Shown here: one piece after another, positions 46,235 to 55,600 of the stretch
How positions within the stretch are numbered: position 1 is the stretch's first letter
Layout of the letters: each line of letters begins with the position of its first letter
Origin: Sphingobacterium cellulitidis
GTDB taxonomy: Bacteria; Bacteroidota; Bacteroidia; Sphingobacteriales; Sphingobacteriaceae
Assembly: GCA_002245855.1 (NCBI GenBank)
Contig: NOUX01000002.1
Location: 496,001-560,000, forward strand
Direction: 5' to 3'
DNA: 64,000 nt
The notes under the pieces: generated by a model
Databases searched by the model: none
The model's input: only the letters and a program-made list of their open reading frames with translations
Told to the model about the DNA's origin: nothing
Translations under genes and position numbers: made by a program

Positions 46235-47620
46235 ATGGCACAGACAGTAGCTGAGAAATTCCTGAAAGATAGTGCTTCAAAATCCTTTGATTTACAGCAT
46301 AGGCAAATTATCAATAACAATATTGATAAGTATGAGCATGCTTTCGAAAAAGGGAAAAGTAAGTTTTTCGATTTGGAAAATTCAAAGACCAAAGCGAATC
46401 TTATTAAGTGGAAAGTTATTGAGAATCTGGATCGATATTTATTAGATTTTGAATCGAACTTTACTAATAGAGGTGGCAAGGTTATCTGGGCAAATGATGC
46501 GGAAGAGGCTCGGGAGGAGATTTGGAAGATCATGGAGCAGCACAATGCGAAATCGGTTGTAAAATCGAAATCCATGGCGACCGAGGAGATTGAGCTCAAT
46601 CATTTCCTGGAAAAGAAAAACATTGAAACCATAGAAAGTGATTTAGGAGAGTTTATCATTCAGTTACTTGGTCAAAAACCTTATCACTTTGTTACTCCGG
46701 CCATGCATTTGAGCTTGGAGGAAATTGCAAAATTATTTCATGAGAAGTTCGACACTCCTTTGGAGGCTAGTGCTGAGGAGTTAACAATGAAAGCCAGGGA
46801 AATACTACGAGAAAAATATACTCAAGCAGATATTGGAATTACCGGAGCTAACTTTCTGATTGCTGATACAGGTGCAATTGCTATTACGGAAAATGAAGGA
46901 AACGCCAGGTTGACAACTACATTTCCTAAGGTACATATTGCCGTTGTTGGAATTGAGAAAGTAATCCCTAGCATGGGGGATCTTGATTTATTCTGGCCTT
47001 TATTAGCTACCCATGGTACCGGACAAAATTTAACAGTATACAACACAGTCCTTTCTGGTCCCCGTAAGAACACGGAATATGATGGCCCTGAGGAAATGTA
47101 TGTGATATTATTGGACAATGGCCGTAGCAATGTTTTAGAACAGAAAGATCAAAGGCAAGGATTATATTGCATTCGTTGTGGTGCATGTTTAAATGTATGT
47201 CCTATCTACCAAAACATTGGTGGACATACTTATGAAACCACTTACCAAGGGCCGATAGGTTCATTGATTTCACCGCATCTCAATGGGATGAAAGAGTTCA
47301 AGCATCTGAGCTATGCCTCTTCCCTATGCGGTAAGTGTACAGAAGTCTGTCCTGTTGGAATAGATATTCAGAAAATGCTGCTGGTAAACCGTCGGGACTC
47401 GGTACAACAAGACCTGGTTTCTTCAGTAGAGAAGAAAGGATGGAGCATGTTTACTTGGGCTATTCAAAAAAGAAAAATCATTGATTTCTTCTCTGGAAAA
47501 ACAAAAAACTTTTTTGTCAGGAATTTCTTCAAAAAAGCCTGGGGAAGTCAAAGGGAACTTCCAAAGATTGCAGATAAATCTTTCACTCAACAATGGAAGG
47601 AAAAGCAGAAGGAAAAATAA
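46235..47620 (+). CDS. lutB: Iron-sulfur lactate oxidation subunit LutB-like
   Basis: 461 residues. N-terminal LUD (DUF162) domain with VVKSKSMATEEIELN and ADIGITGANFLIADTGAIAITENEGN; C-terminal ferredoxin-like domain with two 4Fe-4S Cys clusters (CIRCGACLNVCP near 310 and CGKCTEVCPVGID near 370). This is LutB, part of the LutABC complex that oxidises L-lactate to pyruvate. lutA and lutC are not next to it; the gene has its own promoter and terminator. The start at 46235 (AQTVAEKFLKDSA) is preferred over 46184 because of the promoter position. Confidence 0.9.
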   Translation: MAQTVAEKFLKDSASKSFDLQHRQIINNNIDKYEHAFEKGKSKFFDLENSKTKANLIKWKVIENLDRYLLDFESNFTNRGGKVIWANDAEEAREEIWKIMEQHNAKSVVKSKSMATEEIELNHFLEKKNIETIESDLGEFIIQLLGQKPYHFVTPAMHLSLEEIAKLFHEKFDTPLEASAEELTMKAREILREKYTQADIGITGANFLIADTGAIAITENEGNARLTTTFPKVHIAVVGIEKVIPSMGDLDLFWPLLATHGTGQNLTVYNTVLSGPRKNTEYDGPEEMYVILLDNGRSNVLEQKDQRQGLYCIRCGACLNVCPIYQNIGGHTYETTYQGPIGSLISPHLNGMKEFKHLSYASSLCGKCTEVCPVGIDIQKMLLVNRRDSVQQDLVSSVEKKGWSMFTWAIQKRKIIDFFSGKTKNFFVRNFFKKAWGSQRELPKIADKSFTQQWKEKQKEK

Positions 47621-47652
47621 AAAGAATACAAAGAAACAAGAACATATTAAAG

Positions 47653-47687
47653 AAGAGATCAGCCCAAAAAGCTGATCTCTTTTTTTA
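47653..47687 (+). terminator. lutB terminator
   Basis: aagagatcagc (47653-47663) and gctgatctctt (47671-47681) with a 7-base loop and a T-run. Confidence 0.9.
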
Positions 47688-47714
47688 ATAACCTTTAATT
47701 TTCAGTTTGCATTA

Positions 47715-49559
47715 TTACTTTTCTGTATCTAGAATTGACTTACTATCTTCTGCCAACCGAATGAATTCGGCACGATAGCCTTCATCATCTTTTCCTTTTG
47801 CTGCTTTTGCTCTAGCGATTAAACTTTCAAAACTTGAATTCTGCTTATAATCGGAGTTACGGATTAACATTCCGAATTCTGCAACTGCTGTGGCGAATCG
47901 AAAATCTTCACTGACTGCCGACATAGCCTGTACCTCATTTTTAACAACTGTTTGCTGCAATTCGCTTTTTTCAGATTTAGGATCTTTATAGCGGAATTTC
48001 ACGGTTGCTAATTCTCCATTTTTTTCACCAATATTGGGTTTATCGTTCTTTTGATATTTAAGAGGGTCTACCGTTCCAATTATTGAGCTTTTCACTCCTA
48101 CCGGAATGATTTCATAAATGGCAGTCACCGTATGTCCTACCCCCATATCTCCTCCAATTTTTGCATCATTATTAAAATCCTCAGCTTCTAATAATCTATT
48201 TTCATAACCTACTAATCGGTATGCTTGTACATAGGCAGGGTTAAATTCAACCTGAATTTTCACATCCTTAGCGACGGTGAATAAGGTGGCTCCAAATTCG
48301 GTAACCATAGCCTTACGAGCTTCAGAGATATTATCGATATATGCGTAGTTTCCTCTTCCTTTGTCAGCAAGGGTTTCCATTTTACTATCTTTCAGATTCC
48401 CCATCCCAAAGCCAAGGACAGTAAGATTCACTCCACTTTCTCTTTCTTTGGCAATCAAATCTTCCATTGCTTCATCACTAGATTCACCTACATTAAAATC
48501 ACCATCTGAGGCCAAGATAATTCTGTTATTTCCATCTTTGATAAAATTCTGACGTGCTATTTGGTAAGCCTTCTTAATTCCGGCACCTCCTGCGGTAGAA
48601 CCACCAGCAGTCAATTCATCGATTACGGTTTTGATTTTCATTTTCTGATCACCAGACGTGCTTTCAAGTTTTACACCTGCAGAACCTGCATAAGTTACAA
48701 TTGCTACTTTATCCTCTGGTCTTAATTGATCCACCAATAGTTTTAAAGAAGATTGTACCAATGGGAGGCGATTTGCTCCCATCATTGAACCAGAAACATC
48801 GATCAGAAACACCAAGTTTGAGGCTTTTAAATTTTCTTTAGGGATATCCTTTGCTTTAAGGTCTATGCGCATCAATTGATGCTCTTTATTCCAAGGGGAG
48901 GTTGTAAGTTCTGTATAGATTCTTACAGGATCAGCATTTGTCGGACCTTTTAAATCATATTGAAAATAATTGATCATCTCTTCTACCCTTACAGCATCTT
49001 TAGGAGGCATATTACCAGATTTGATCATTCTTCTAACATTACTATATGAAGCGGCATCTACATCTACAGCGAACGTAGACAAAGCTTCTCTTGCAGGAGA
49101 AATAAATCCATTTTCATCTAATCGAGCGTAGCTTTCTGTATTTTGCGGTGCAGGATGAATGTATAATCCAGATACTCGACCAGAGAGAACATTGGTATTC
49201 ATTGCTGTTGCGGCTCTTTTTTGTTGAGTATCATATCCAATGACGGTTACTTCTTCAAGGTTATGAGCACTCGCTTTGAGCATTATTTTGAAATTATTTC
49301 TTTTTCCCACTTTTACTTTTTGTGTTTCATATCCAAGGTAATTGAACAACAAAACATCTTTGTTATCTGCTTGGATTGAAAATTCTCCATTTTGGTTTGT
49401 TCGGGCAGTTTGGGATTTACCTTCGACGTTAACTACAACACCTGCAATCACTTGCTGAGTATTTTCATCTTTCACAATTCCTGTAATTGTTCTTTCTTGA
49501 GCTAGTCCGCTACTACCTAGAGTAAGCAAAAAGACTAATAATGCAAATATTTTATTCAT
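47715..49559 (-). CDS. VWA-domain protein with SusC-like N-terminus
   Basis: 614 residues. Signal peptide 1-20 (ending GLAQ); carboxypeptidase-regulatory-like beta-sandwich 24-95; then NLEEVTVIGYD at 100-110, a TonB-box-like sequence as in SusC receptors, and a plug-like LSGRVSGLYI at 125-134, but no plug or barrel follows. A von Willebrand A domain starts near 245 with an intact MIDAS (DVSGS 254-258, then a Thr-containing GGSTAGG loop and SDGDFN). The C-terminal part is DUF3520-like. Relatives are YfbK-type proteins of unknown role. It diverges from the sigma-factor gene with only 93 bases between, suggesting shared control. Confidence 0.88.
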   Translation of the reverse strand: MNKIFALLVFLLTLGSSGLAQERTITGIVKDENTQQVIAGVVVNVEGKSQTARTNQNGEFSIQADNKDVLLFNYLGYETQKVKVGKRNNFKIMLKASAHNLEEVTVIGYDTQQKRAATAMNTNVLSGRVSGLYIHPAPQNTESYARLDENGFISPAREALSTFAVDVDAASYSNVRRMIKSGNMPPKDAVRVEEMINYFQYDLKGPTNADPVRIYTELTTSPWNKEHQLMRIDLKAKDIPKENLKASNLVFLIDVSGSMMGANRLPLVQSSLKLLVDQLRPEDKVAIVTYAGSAGVKLESTSGDQKMKIKTVIDELTAGGSTAGGAGIKKAYQIARQNFIKDGNNRIILASDGDFNVGESSDEAMEDLIAKERESGVNLTVLGFGMGNLKDSKMETLADKGRGNYAYIDNISEARKAMVTEFGATLFTVAKDVKIQVEFNPAYVQAYRLVGYENRLLEAEDFNNDAKIGGDMGVGHTVTAIYEIIPVGVKSSIIGTVDPLKYQKNDKPNIGEKNGELATVKFRYKDPKSEKSELQQTVVKNEVQAMSAVSEDFRFATAVAEFGMLIRNSDYKQNSSFESLIARAKAAKGKDDEGYRAEFIRLAEDSKSILDTEK

Positions 49560-49652
49560 GACTAGTAAGTTTTGCCAAGGGATGCAGAAAAAATCAAATT
49601 TCCATAAACGAGAAAAAAAAATTAATTTTCGGCATAAATAAGCACAAGGACC

Positions 49653-50213
49653 TTGTCAAAACAGAAGAATCAAACAGATGAAGAATTACTAAAGCTATAC
49701 TTGCAAGATGGCGACCTCAGCTATCTTGGTGATCTCTATCAAAAGCATAGCGAAATGGTCTATTATGTGTGTTTACGTTATTTCAAGGAGCCTGAACGCA
49801 GTAAGGATGCGGTTATGCAGATCTTTGAGGAACTCATCGACAAAGTAAAAAAGCAAGATATTCAAGATTTCCCGCGATGGCTCTATGTAGTCAGCAAAAA
49901 CCATTGTTTGATGGCCTTACGGTCTGCTAAAAATAAGGTTGAAATTGTTACAGATAATTTTGTGGAATTTTCCATGAACCTGCATCAGGAGGAAAACTAT
50001 CAAGAAAAAGAAGAACAGTTATTGAGATTGGAAAGCTGTTTGGATACATTGATTGAGAAGCAAAAGAAGAGTATTCAATTGTTTTTCATTGAGCAAAAAT
50101 GCTATAAGGAGGTTGTAGAGCTTACGGGTTATAGCATGAATGATGTAAAAAGTTATATCCAAAATGGTAAGCGGAACCTGAAGAACTGTATGGAAAGGAA
50201 TGGACATGAATAA
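49653..50213 (+). CDS. ECF-type RNA polymerase sigma factor
   Basis: 186 residues. Sigma region 2 at about 20-80 (YLGDLYQKHSEMVYYVCLRYF, then FPRWLYVVSKNHCLMALR) and region 4 at about 120-180 (LDTLIEKQKKSIQLFFIEQ, CYKEVVELTGYSMNDVKSYIQNGKRNLK). The start is TTG at 49653, preceded at good distance by aagga; no ATG is available upstream in frame. The next gene, a membrane anti-sigma-like protein, overlaps its end, the usual ECF/anti-sigma pairing. Targets are unknown; the divergent VWA gene is the obvious candidate. Confidence 0.9.
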   Translation: MSKQKNQTDEELLKLYLQDGDLSYLGDLYQKHSEMVYYVCLRYFKEPERSKDAVMQIFEELIDKVKKQDIQDFPRWLYVVSKNHCLMALRSAKNKVEIVTDNFVEFSMNLHQEENYQEKEEQLLRLESCLDTLIEKQKKSIQLFFIEQKCYKEVVELTGYSMNDVKSYIQNGKRNLKNCMERNGHE

Positions 50214-51504
50214 GAATTTTGACATAGCATATTTACGTAAATACGTGAACGGAGAATTAAGCAGCTCCGAGATGTATGCTATTGAGAAAGCTTCTCATGA
50301 GGATGAATTCCTAATGGACTTGATTACAGGCTTGGAGGAAGAAAAAAAACTGAAACAACCACTTGAAATTTCTGATTTACATTCTGCCATCTTTGAAAGA
50401 ACCCATCCAGTAAAAGTAACTCCGATGCGCTTTTATAAGTACCTTTCAATTGCCGCATCCATATTATTGGTTTTAGGAATTGGGACCATCTGGTATTTGA
50501 ATCGGGATCAAAACGAAAAAGTAGAAACTATGGATATGGTTGCCATGGATTCGAAAGAAGCACCAACGGATACTACTCTAAATAGTATTCATTTGGATAG
50601 TTTAGACGGGAAATCGGAGGAAGAGAGTTTAATTGCATTAGCAACCCCTAACAATCAAATTGAGGAGAGTTCTGCAGCAGAAAATCGGGCCAGCAATTCT
50701 AAAAAGCCAAGTCATTCCCAAGAGGACAGAGTTAAGGAAATAATTGCAGGGAACCAGGATGTTTTTGTGAAGGAAGTCCCGAGAGCTGATACCAGTATAT
50801 TTCAAAACAAGTATGATAATAGAATTGCCTCCAATCAATTTGAAACATCAAAAAAAGTGGATAATTCCAATGTTGTTTTAATGAATGGCAAGAATCCATT
50901 AAATTCTAAATTAGCTGGCCGAGTAGCAGGAGTTGCTGCAGATAGGGTTAGTTCATTACAAGATGTGAAAAAACTGGCGACAGGAAGAGTCTTGGATCAA
51001 CAATCAGGTAGACCTATTATCAGTGCATCTGTCAGAGATATCAAAACCAACGATTTAGTTATGACAGATTCATCTGGACAATATGTATTGCCGTTAACTT
51101 CTGACAATCAAAAACTCGAGATATTATCCCTTGGCTATGAAAAGGAATTGATTACAGCGAGTAATAATAAAATTGTCCAATTAAAGCCAAACTTTAACAA
51201 TTTGGAAGAAGTGGTAGTAGTAGGATATGGAAATAAAACCGAGAAGGTAAAATCAGAACCATTGGTAGGTTGGGTCGCCTATAAAAAATACATCAATGAC
51301 AATTCGTATCAAACCTTATTAGGAAAAGGAACAGTCACCCTTGTATTCGACATTTCCACCTTTGGAAGACCTATCGATATTTCTGTTAAAAAGACCAGCA
51401 ACCCAGAACTAAATCAGAAGGCAATTCAAATTATCCAGAATGGTCCAGATTGGAGGAAGGGAAATGACGGGAAGAAGATCGAAGTAAAAATTTCCTTTCG
51501 ATAA
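50206..51504 (+). CDS. Anti-sigma-like membrane protein with carboxypeptidase-like, TonB-box and TonB C-terminal segments
   Basis: About 432 residues (434 if the upstream ATG at 50200 is used). Numbering from 50200: cytoplasmic helical part 1-78 (anti-sigma position; YLRKYVNGELSSSEMYAIE), membrane helix about 81-100, Ser/Asp-rich periplasmic linker, SusC-plug-like LAGRVAGV at 238-245, carboxypeptidase-regulatory-like domain about 260-330, TonB-box-like NLEEVVVVGYG at 334-344, and a TonB C-terminal-like domain about 370-434 (GTVTLVFDISTFGRPIDISV, ending EVKISFR). Anti-sigma role is inferred from position and topology. Carrying both a TonB-box-like peptide and a TonB-like end in one protein is unusual. 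Confidence 0.8.
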   Translation: MNKNFDIAYLRKYVNGELSSSEMYAIEKASHEDEFLMDLITGLEEEKKLKQPLEISDLHSAIFERTHPVKVTPMRFYKYLSIAASILLVLGIGTIWYLNRDQNEKVETMDMVAMDSKEAPTDTTLNSIHLDSLDGKSEEESLIALATPNNQIEESSAAENRASNSKKPSHSQEDRVKEIIAGNQDVFVKEVPRADTSIFQNKYDNRIASNQFETSKKVDNSNVVLMNGKNPLNSKLAGRVAGVAADRVSSLQDVKKLATGRVLDQQSGRPIISASVRDIKTNDLVMTDSSGQYVLPLTSDNQKLEILSLGYEKELITASNNKIVQLKPNFNNLEEVVVVGYGNKTEKVKSEPLVGWVAYKKYINDNSYQTLLGKGTVTLVFDISTFGRPIDISVKKTSNPELNQKAIQIIQNGPDWRKGNDGKKIEVKISFR

Positions 51505-51510
51505 CTCAAG

Positions 51511-51539
51511 TATTTAGAACCCTGAACGGGTTCTAAATA
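51511..51539. terminator. Bidirectional hairpin between convergent genes
   Basis: tatttagaaccc (51511-51522) and gggttctaaata (51528-51539), perfect 12-bp stem, loop tgaac. There is no long T-run, so termination efficiency is uncertain. Confidence 0.65.
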
Positions 51540-51544
51540 TGGTA

Positions 51545-52546
51545 TTATACACCTAATCTTGCTAAAGGGCCTATCTCCTGCCCTATAAAATCTTGTTTTA
51601 AATATTTTTGGTATCCAGCAATAGCGATCATAGCGGCATTGTCGGTACAATATTCAAATTTTGGAATAAATACATTCCACTTATATTTCTTTCCCATTTC
51701 AATGAGTCCATTTCTAAGACCTGAATTGGCTGACACCCCACCTGCAATTGCAATATCCTTTACACCGGTTTGTTTAGCGGCTTTTTTCAGCTTATTCAAC
51801 AAGATGGAGACAATTCGACTTTGCACGGATGCACAAAGATCATCCATTTGCTCATTCAAGAAATTAGGATTTTTCTTCACTTCCGCCTGAACCAAATATA
51901 GAATCGCTGTTTTAAGACCTGAAAAACTAAAGTTTAAATCTGGAATTTGAGGTTCGGGCAATTTAAAAGTATCAGGATTTCCGTTCTGAGCGTGTTTATC
52001 AATCAAAGGTCCACCAGGATACGGTAAATCCAAAATTTTTGCGGTTTTATCGAATGCTTCCCCAGCAGCATCATCGAGTGTTTCTCCCAACAATTCCATT
52101 TCGAAGTAATCTTTCACCAGAACGATTTGAGTATGTCCACCAGATACGGTTAAACATAAAAAAGGAAAGTTTGGCTTAGGATTATCAATAAAATGCGCTA
52201 GTATATGCGCTTGCATATGATTTACATCAATCAAGGGAACATTCATTGCCAAAGCGAAAGACTTTGCAAAGGAAGTCCCAACTAATAAAGCACCTAAAAG
52301 TCCTGGACCTCGCGTAAAAGCTACTGCATCTATCTCATTTTTGTGTATTTTAGCAGCGGCGATAGCCTGGTCTACCGTAGGAATGATGTTTTGTTGATGA
52401 GCGCGAGATGCTAACTCAGGAACCACACCCCCATATTTAGCGTGAATTGCTTGACTAGCAATAATATTTGACTTAATTTCGCCGTCTATACATATAGAGG
52501 CCGAAGTTTCATCACATGAAGATTCTATTCCTAGAATAATGGCCAT
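51545..52546 (-). CDS. tsaD: tRNA N6-adenosine threonylcarbamoyltransferase
   Basis: 333 residues, catalytic subunit of t6A37 synthesis. N-terminal ILGIESSCDETSASI, metal-binding His pair in VNHMQAHILAH (near 110), SGGHTQIVLV near 135, and VAGGVSANSGLR-type motif near 265 are all intact. It works with TsaB (23426-24136) and TsaE (not in the window). The start is 60 bases from the tamB start on the other strand. Confidence 0.97.
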   Translation of the reverse strand: MAIILGIESSCDETSASICIDGEIKSNIIASQAIHAKYGGVVPELASRAHQQNIIPTVDQAIAAAKIHKNEIDAVAFTRGPGLLGALLVGTSFAKSFALAMNVPLIDVNHMQAHILAHFIDNPKPNFPFLCLTVSGGHTQIVLVKDYFEMELLGETLDDAAGEAFDKTAKILDLPYPGGPLIDKHAQNGNPDTFKLPEPQIPDLNFSFSGLKTAILYLVQAEVKKNPNFLNEQMDDLCASVQSRIVSILLNKLKKAAKQTGVKDIAIAGGVSANSGLRNGLIEMGKKYKWNVFIPKFEYCTDNAAMIAIAGYQKYLKQDFIGQEIGPLARLGV

Positions 52547-52605
52547 TTTGAGAGAAGTATAAAAATTTAATTTACAAAAGTATCAAAAAAATACTTAAAA
52601 TAACG

Positions 52606-55600
52606 TTGATTAGTCTGCTCAGTATCCTTGCTTTGCTGTCGATCTTGTTATTCTCTCTACAATTTTCCTCTGTTCAGACTTTTGTCAGTAAAAAAGTAGC
52701 CAAATATCTTTCCAAAGAACTTAATGCCAAAGTTGAAATTGGAAGCATTTACTTTAAACCTTTCTCAGAACTTAACCTTCATGATTTCAGTTTATCTGAT
52801 CAGCAAGGAAATCAAATTATTTCCGCTAAGAAGTTAAACGCAGATCTTATTTTAACTGATTTCTTTCAAAATAAAATAGTTATAGAACGTTTAAATATTG
52901 AAAAAGCCTATGTAGATTTTCAAGTTTACAAGGACAGTTCAAACATTAAGTTCCTCATCGATTATTTTAGTCCCAAAAAGAAAAAACAAACTGCTCCAAA
53001 AAAGAAGATGGAGCTCAAATTATATGAAGTCAATTTAGTTGATAATCATATAAAAATCTTAAATCACACCCAAAAGCACCATAGCAAAGGAATCGATTTT
53101 TCAGATATTGAATTAGTACATCTGTCGGGCAACTTAAGCAATATCCAACAGGATAGCAGTTCATTGACAACAAAAATCAAAAAATTAACTTTCCAGGAAA
53201 AGTCAGGATTTATTCTGCGCGAATTGAGTGCTGACGCCCTGGTCAGCGATCATTCTATGGATTTTAACGATTTGAAACTCCTAACGAATAACTCTGTCGT
53301 AGGAAAACACTTAAAATTCAGTTACAAGGAATTTGGTGACTTTTCAGATTTTATTGAGAAGGTCCATATTCAAGCAAGTATGGCAAACGTATTTGTGGAC
53401 TCAAAAGACATTGAATACTTTGCTCCGGACATGAAATTTGTGCGATTCAAAGCAAAGGTTAACCAAGGAGATGTTCTTGGAACAGTTGCCAATATGAGGG
53501 TTAGAAATGCGGATATTCAAACCGGAGATGAAACCAGATTAGTCGGAGATTTCAGCATTAAAGGGTTACCTGATATTAATAAAACTATATTTGATTTTAA
53601 GGCAGATCAACTACTGACTACTGCTGAAGACGTAGAAAAATTGGTACCTGAGCTTTCAAACAGGTCTGAATTTACTTTACCTGAACAATTGCACCGCATG
53701 GGTAAAATAAAATTTTCAGGTTCATTTAATGGTCTGTACAATTTATTTGATGTGGATGGATCTTTTCAAACAGATCTTGGAAAATTAGCAACAAAAAGTA
53801 AAATTGATATTCAAAAGAATATTCTTTACGCTGGAACAGTACGTTCTGATGAGTTCCAAATTGGAAATCTAATAAATTCGAATTCTATAAAAAATACTGC
53901 CTTCAATTTAGAGTTTGACGGTCAAAACTTAGATTTCAAGGAAATCCAACTTAATGTTATTGGGGATTTAAGAAGGTTTCAGCTAAATAATTATCAATAT
54001 GATAGTATTTCAGTGGACGCCTTTTTATTTGAGGAACAAATTGAAGTCAATGGACATATTAGCGATAGAAATGTTGCCTTAGCCTATGATTCTAAGATCC
54101 ACCTTCAAGGTGACCAAAGTATTTATAATGTAGACACTCAGATTGACCAAATCAACCTAAAGAATCTGGGTTTTGTCAAGAAGGACAGCATAATTATTTA
54201 CGATTCAAATATAAGCACACATTTAACGGGAAATAACCTAAACAACCTGAATGGAGATCTACGTGCTAACCAAATATCAATTGAAACTAGCAAGGGTAAG
54301 TTCAGCATTGAGGATGTCTTTTTTGAGGCCGAAGGGAATGAAACAGATAGGCTACTAACCTTAAAATCTAATGTTTTGGACGCTGAGATGAAGGGAGTAA
54401 TAGATTTGAACACGCTAGTTCCCTACTTCAAGGCAATTGCCATGAGATATGCTCCTGCCATTGGATTAGAAACAGAACCATTCAATCCACAGATATTTGA
54501 TTTAGAATTGAACATTAAATCTTTTGAACCAGTTTCAGCATTCCTTGATCCGACTTTAACCTTAGAGGATGGGGCAACATTAGAAGCCCATTTCTCTTCC
54601 GAAGATTATACGGCTCAATTCAGTGCATTTAGTCCATTTGTAAAGTATCAAGGGATTAGTCTTCAAAATCTAAATATTCAGGAGAATGCTGACGAAAAAG
54701 CTTTTTCACTCAATCTAAAGGCCGATAAAATCTTTCTTACAGATAGTATTTTTGTCAATAATATTGAGATTAACAATATCCTAGCAAAGGATAGCCTATT
54801 ATTCAATATAAAAGGCGCTGAGGAAACGGAGCAAAACTATATGCGGTTGAATGGAAATATCCATTTTGCCCATAATAAACCTGCCTATATTCGATTTGAT
54901 GAATCGACAATTGTAGTGAATCATGAACCATGGGCATTCAATAAGGATGCTGAAATGCGTGTATCCAAGGGTAAATTCTATTTAAATAATCTAATTGCCA
55001 GCCAAGGAAATCAGAAAGTGGAATTTAATGGAGTTCTTTCGAATGAGGATGATAAACTGAATATTCAATTCGAGCGTTTTAATCTTCACTCCATGGAAAC
55101 TGTGACAAAACCTATGGGTATTCATTTGGATGGAGAACTGAATGGAAATATCGAGTTACACTCGATTTTCAAAAAGCCCTATCTTTCTGCCAATGTTACA
55201 ACTACTCCATTGGTTTGGAATCAGATTCCAATTGGACAATTAGTTCTATTAGCTGATTTTGATCCAGATAAAAAAGTTGCGAATCTGGATTTCCAATTAT
55301 TAGATGATCGCAAAAGAGGTCTGACCCTCAATGGCACATATCAAGTCGCTTCGGGTGAGCAGGCCATAAATTTAAAAGGAAAGCTAAATCAGGCTGAGCT
55401 TATATTATTCCAACCATTTATCAGAACACTTGCCTCGGATTTACAAGGCAAGATGGACGCTGATTTACATATTTCTGGGACATTAAAGAACCCGCAGATC
55501 AATGGCTCGGCCAGTATAGAATCAGCCTCCTTCAAGGTCAATTACCTAAAGACCGTTTATAACCTGAACAATCAATCTGTCATGATTGACAAGAATGCGG

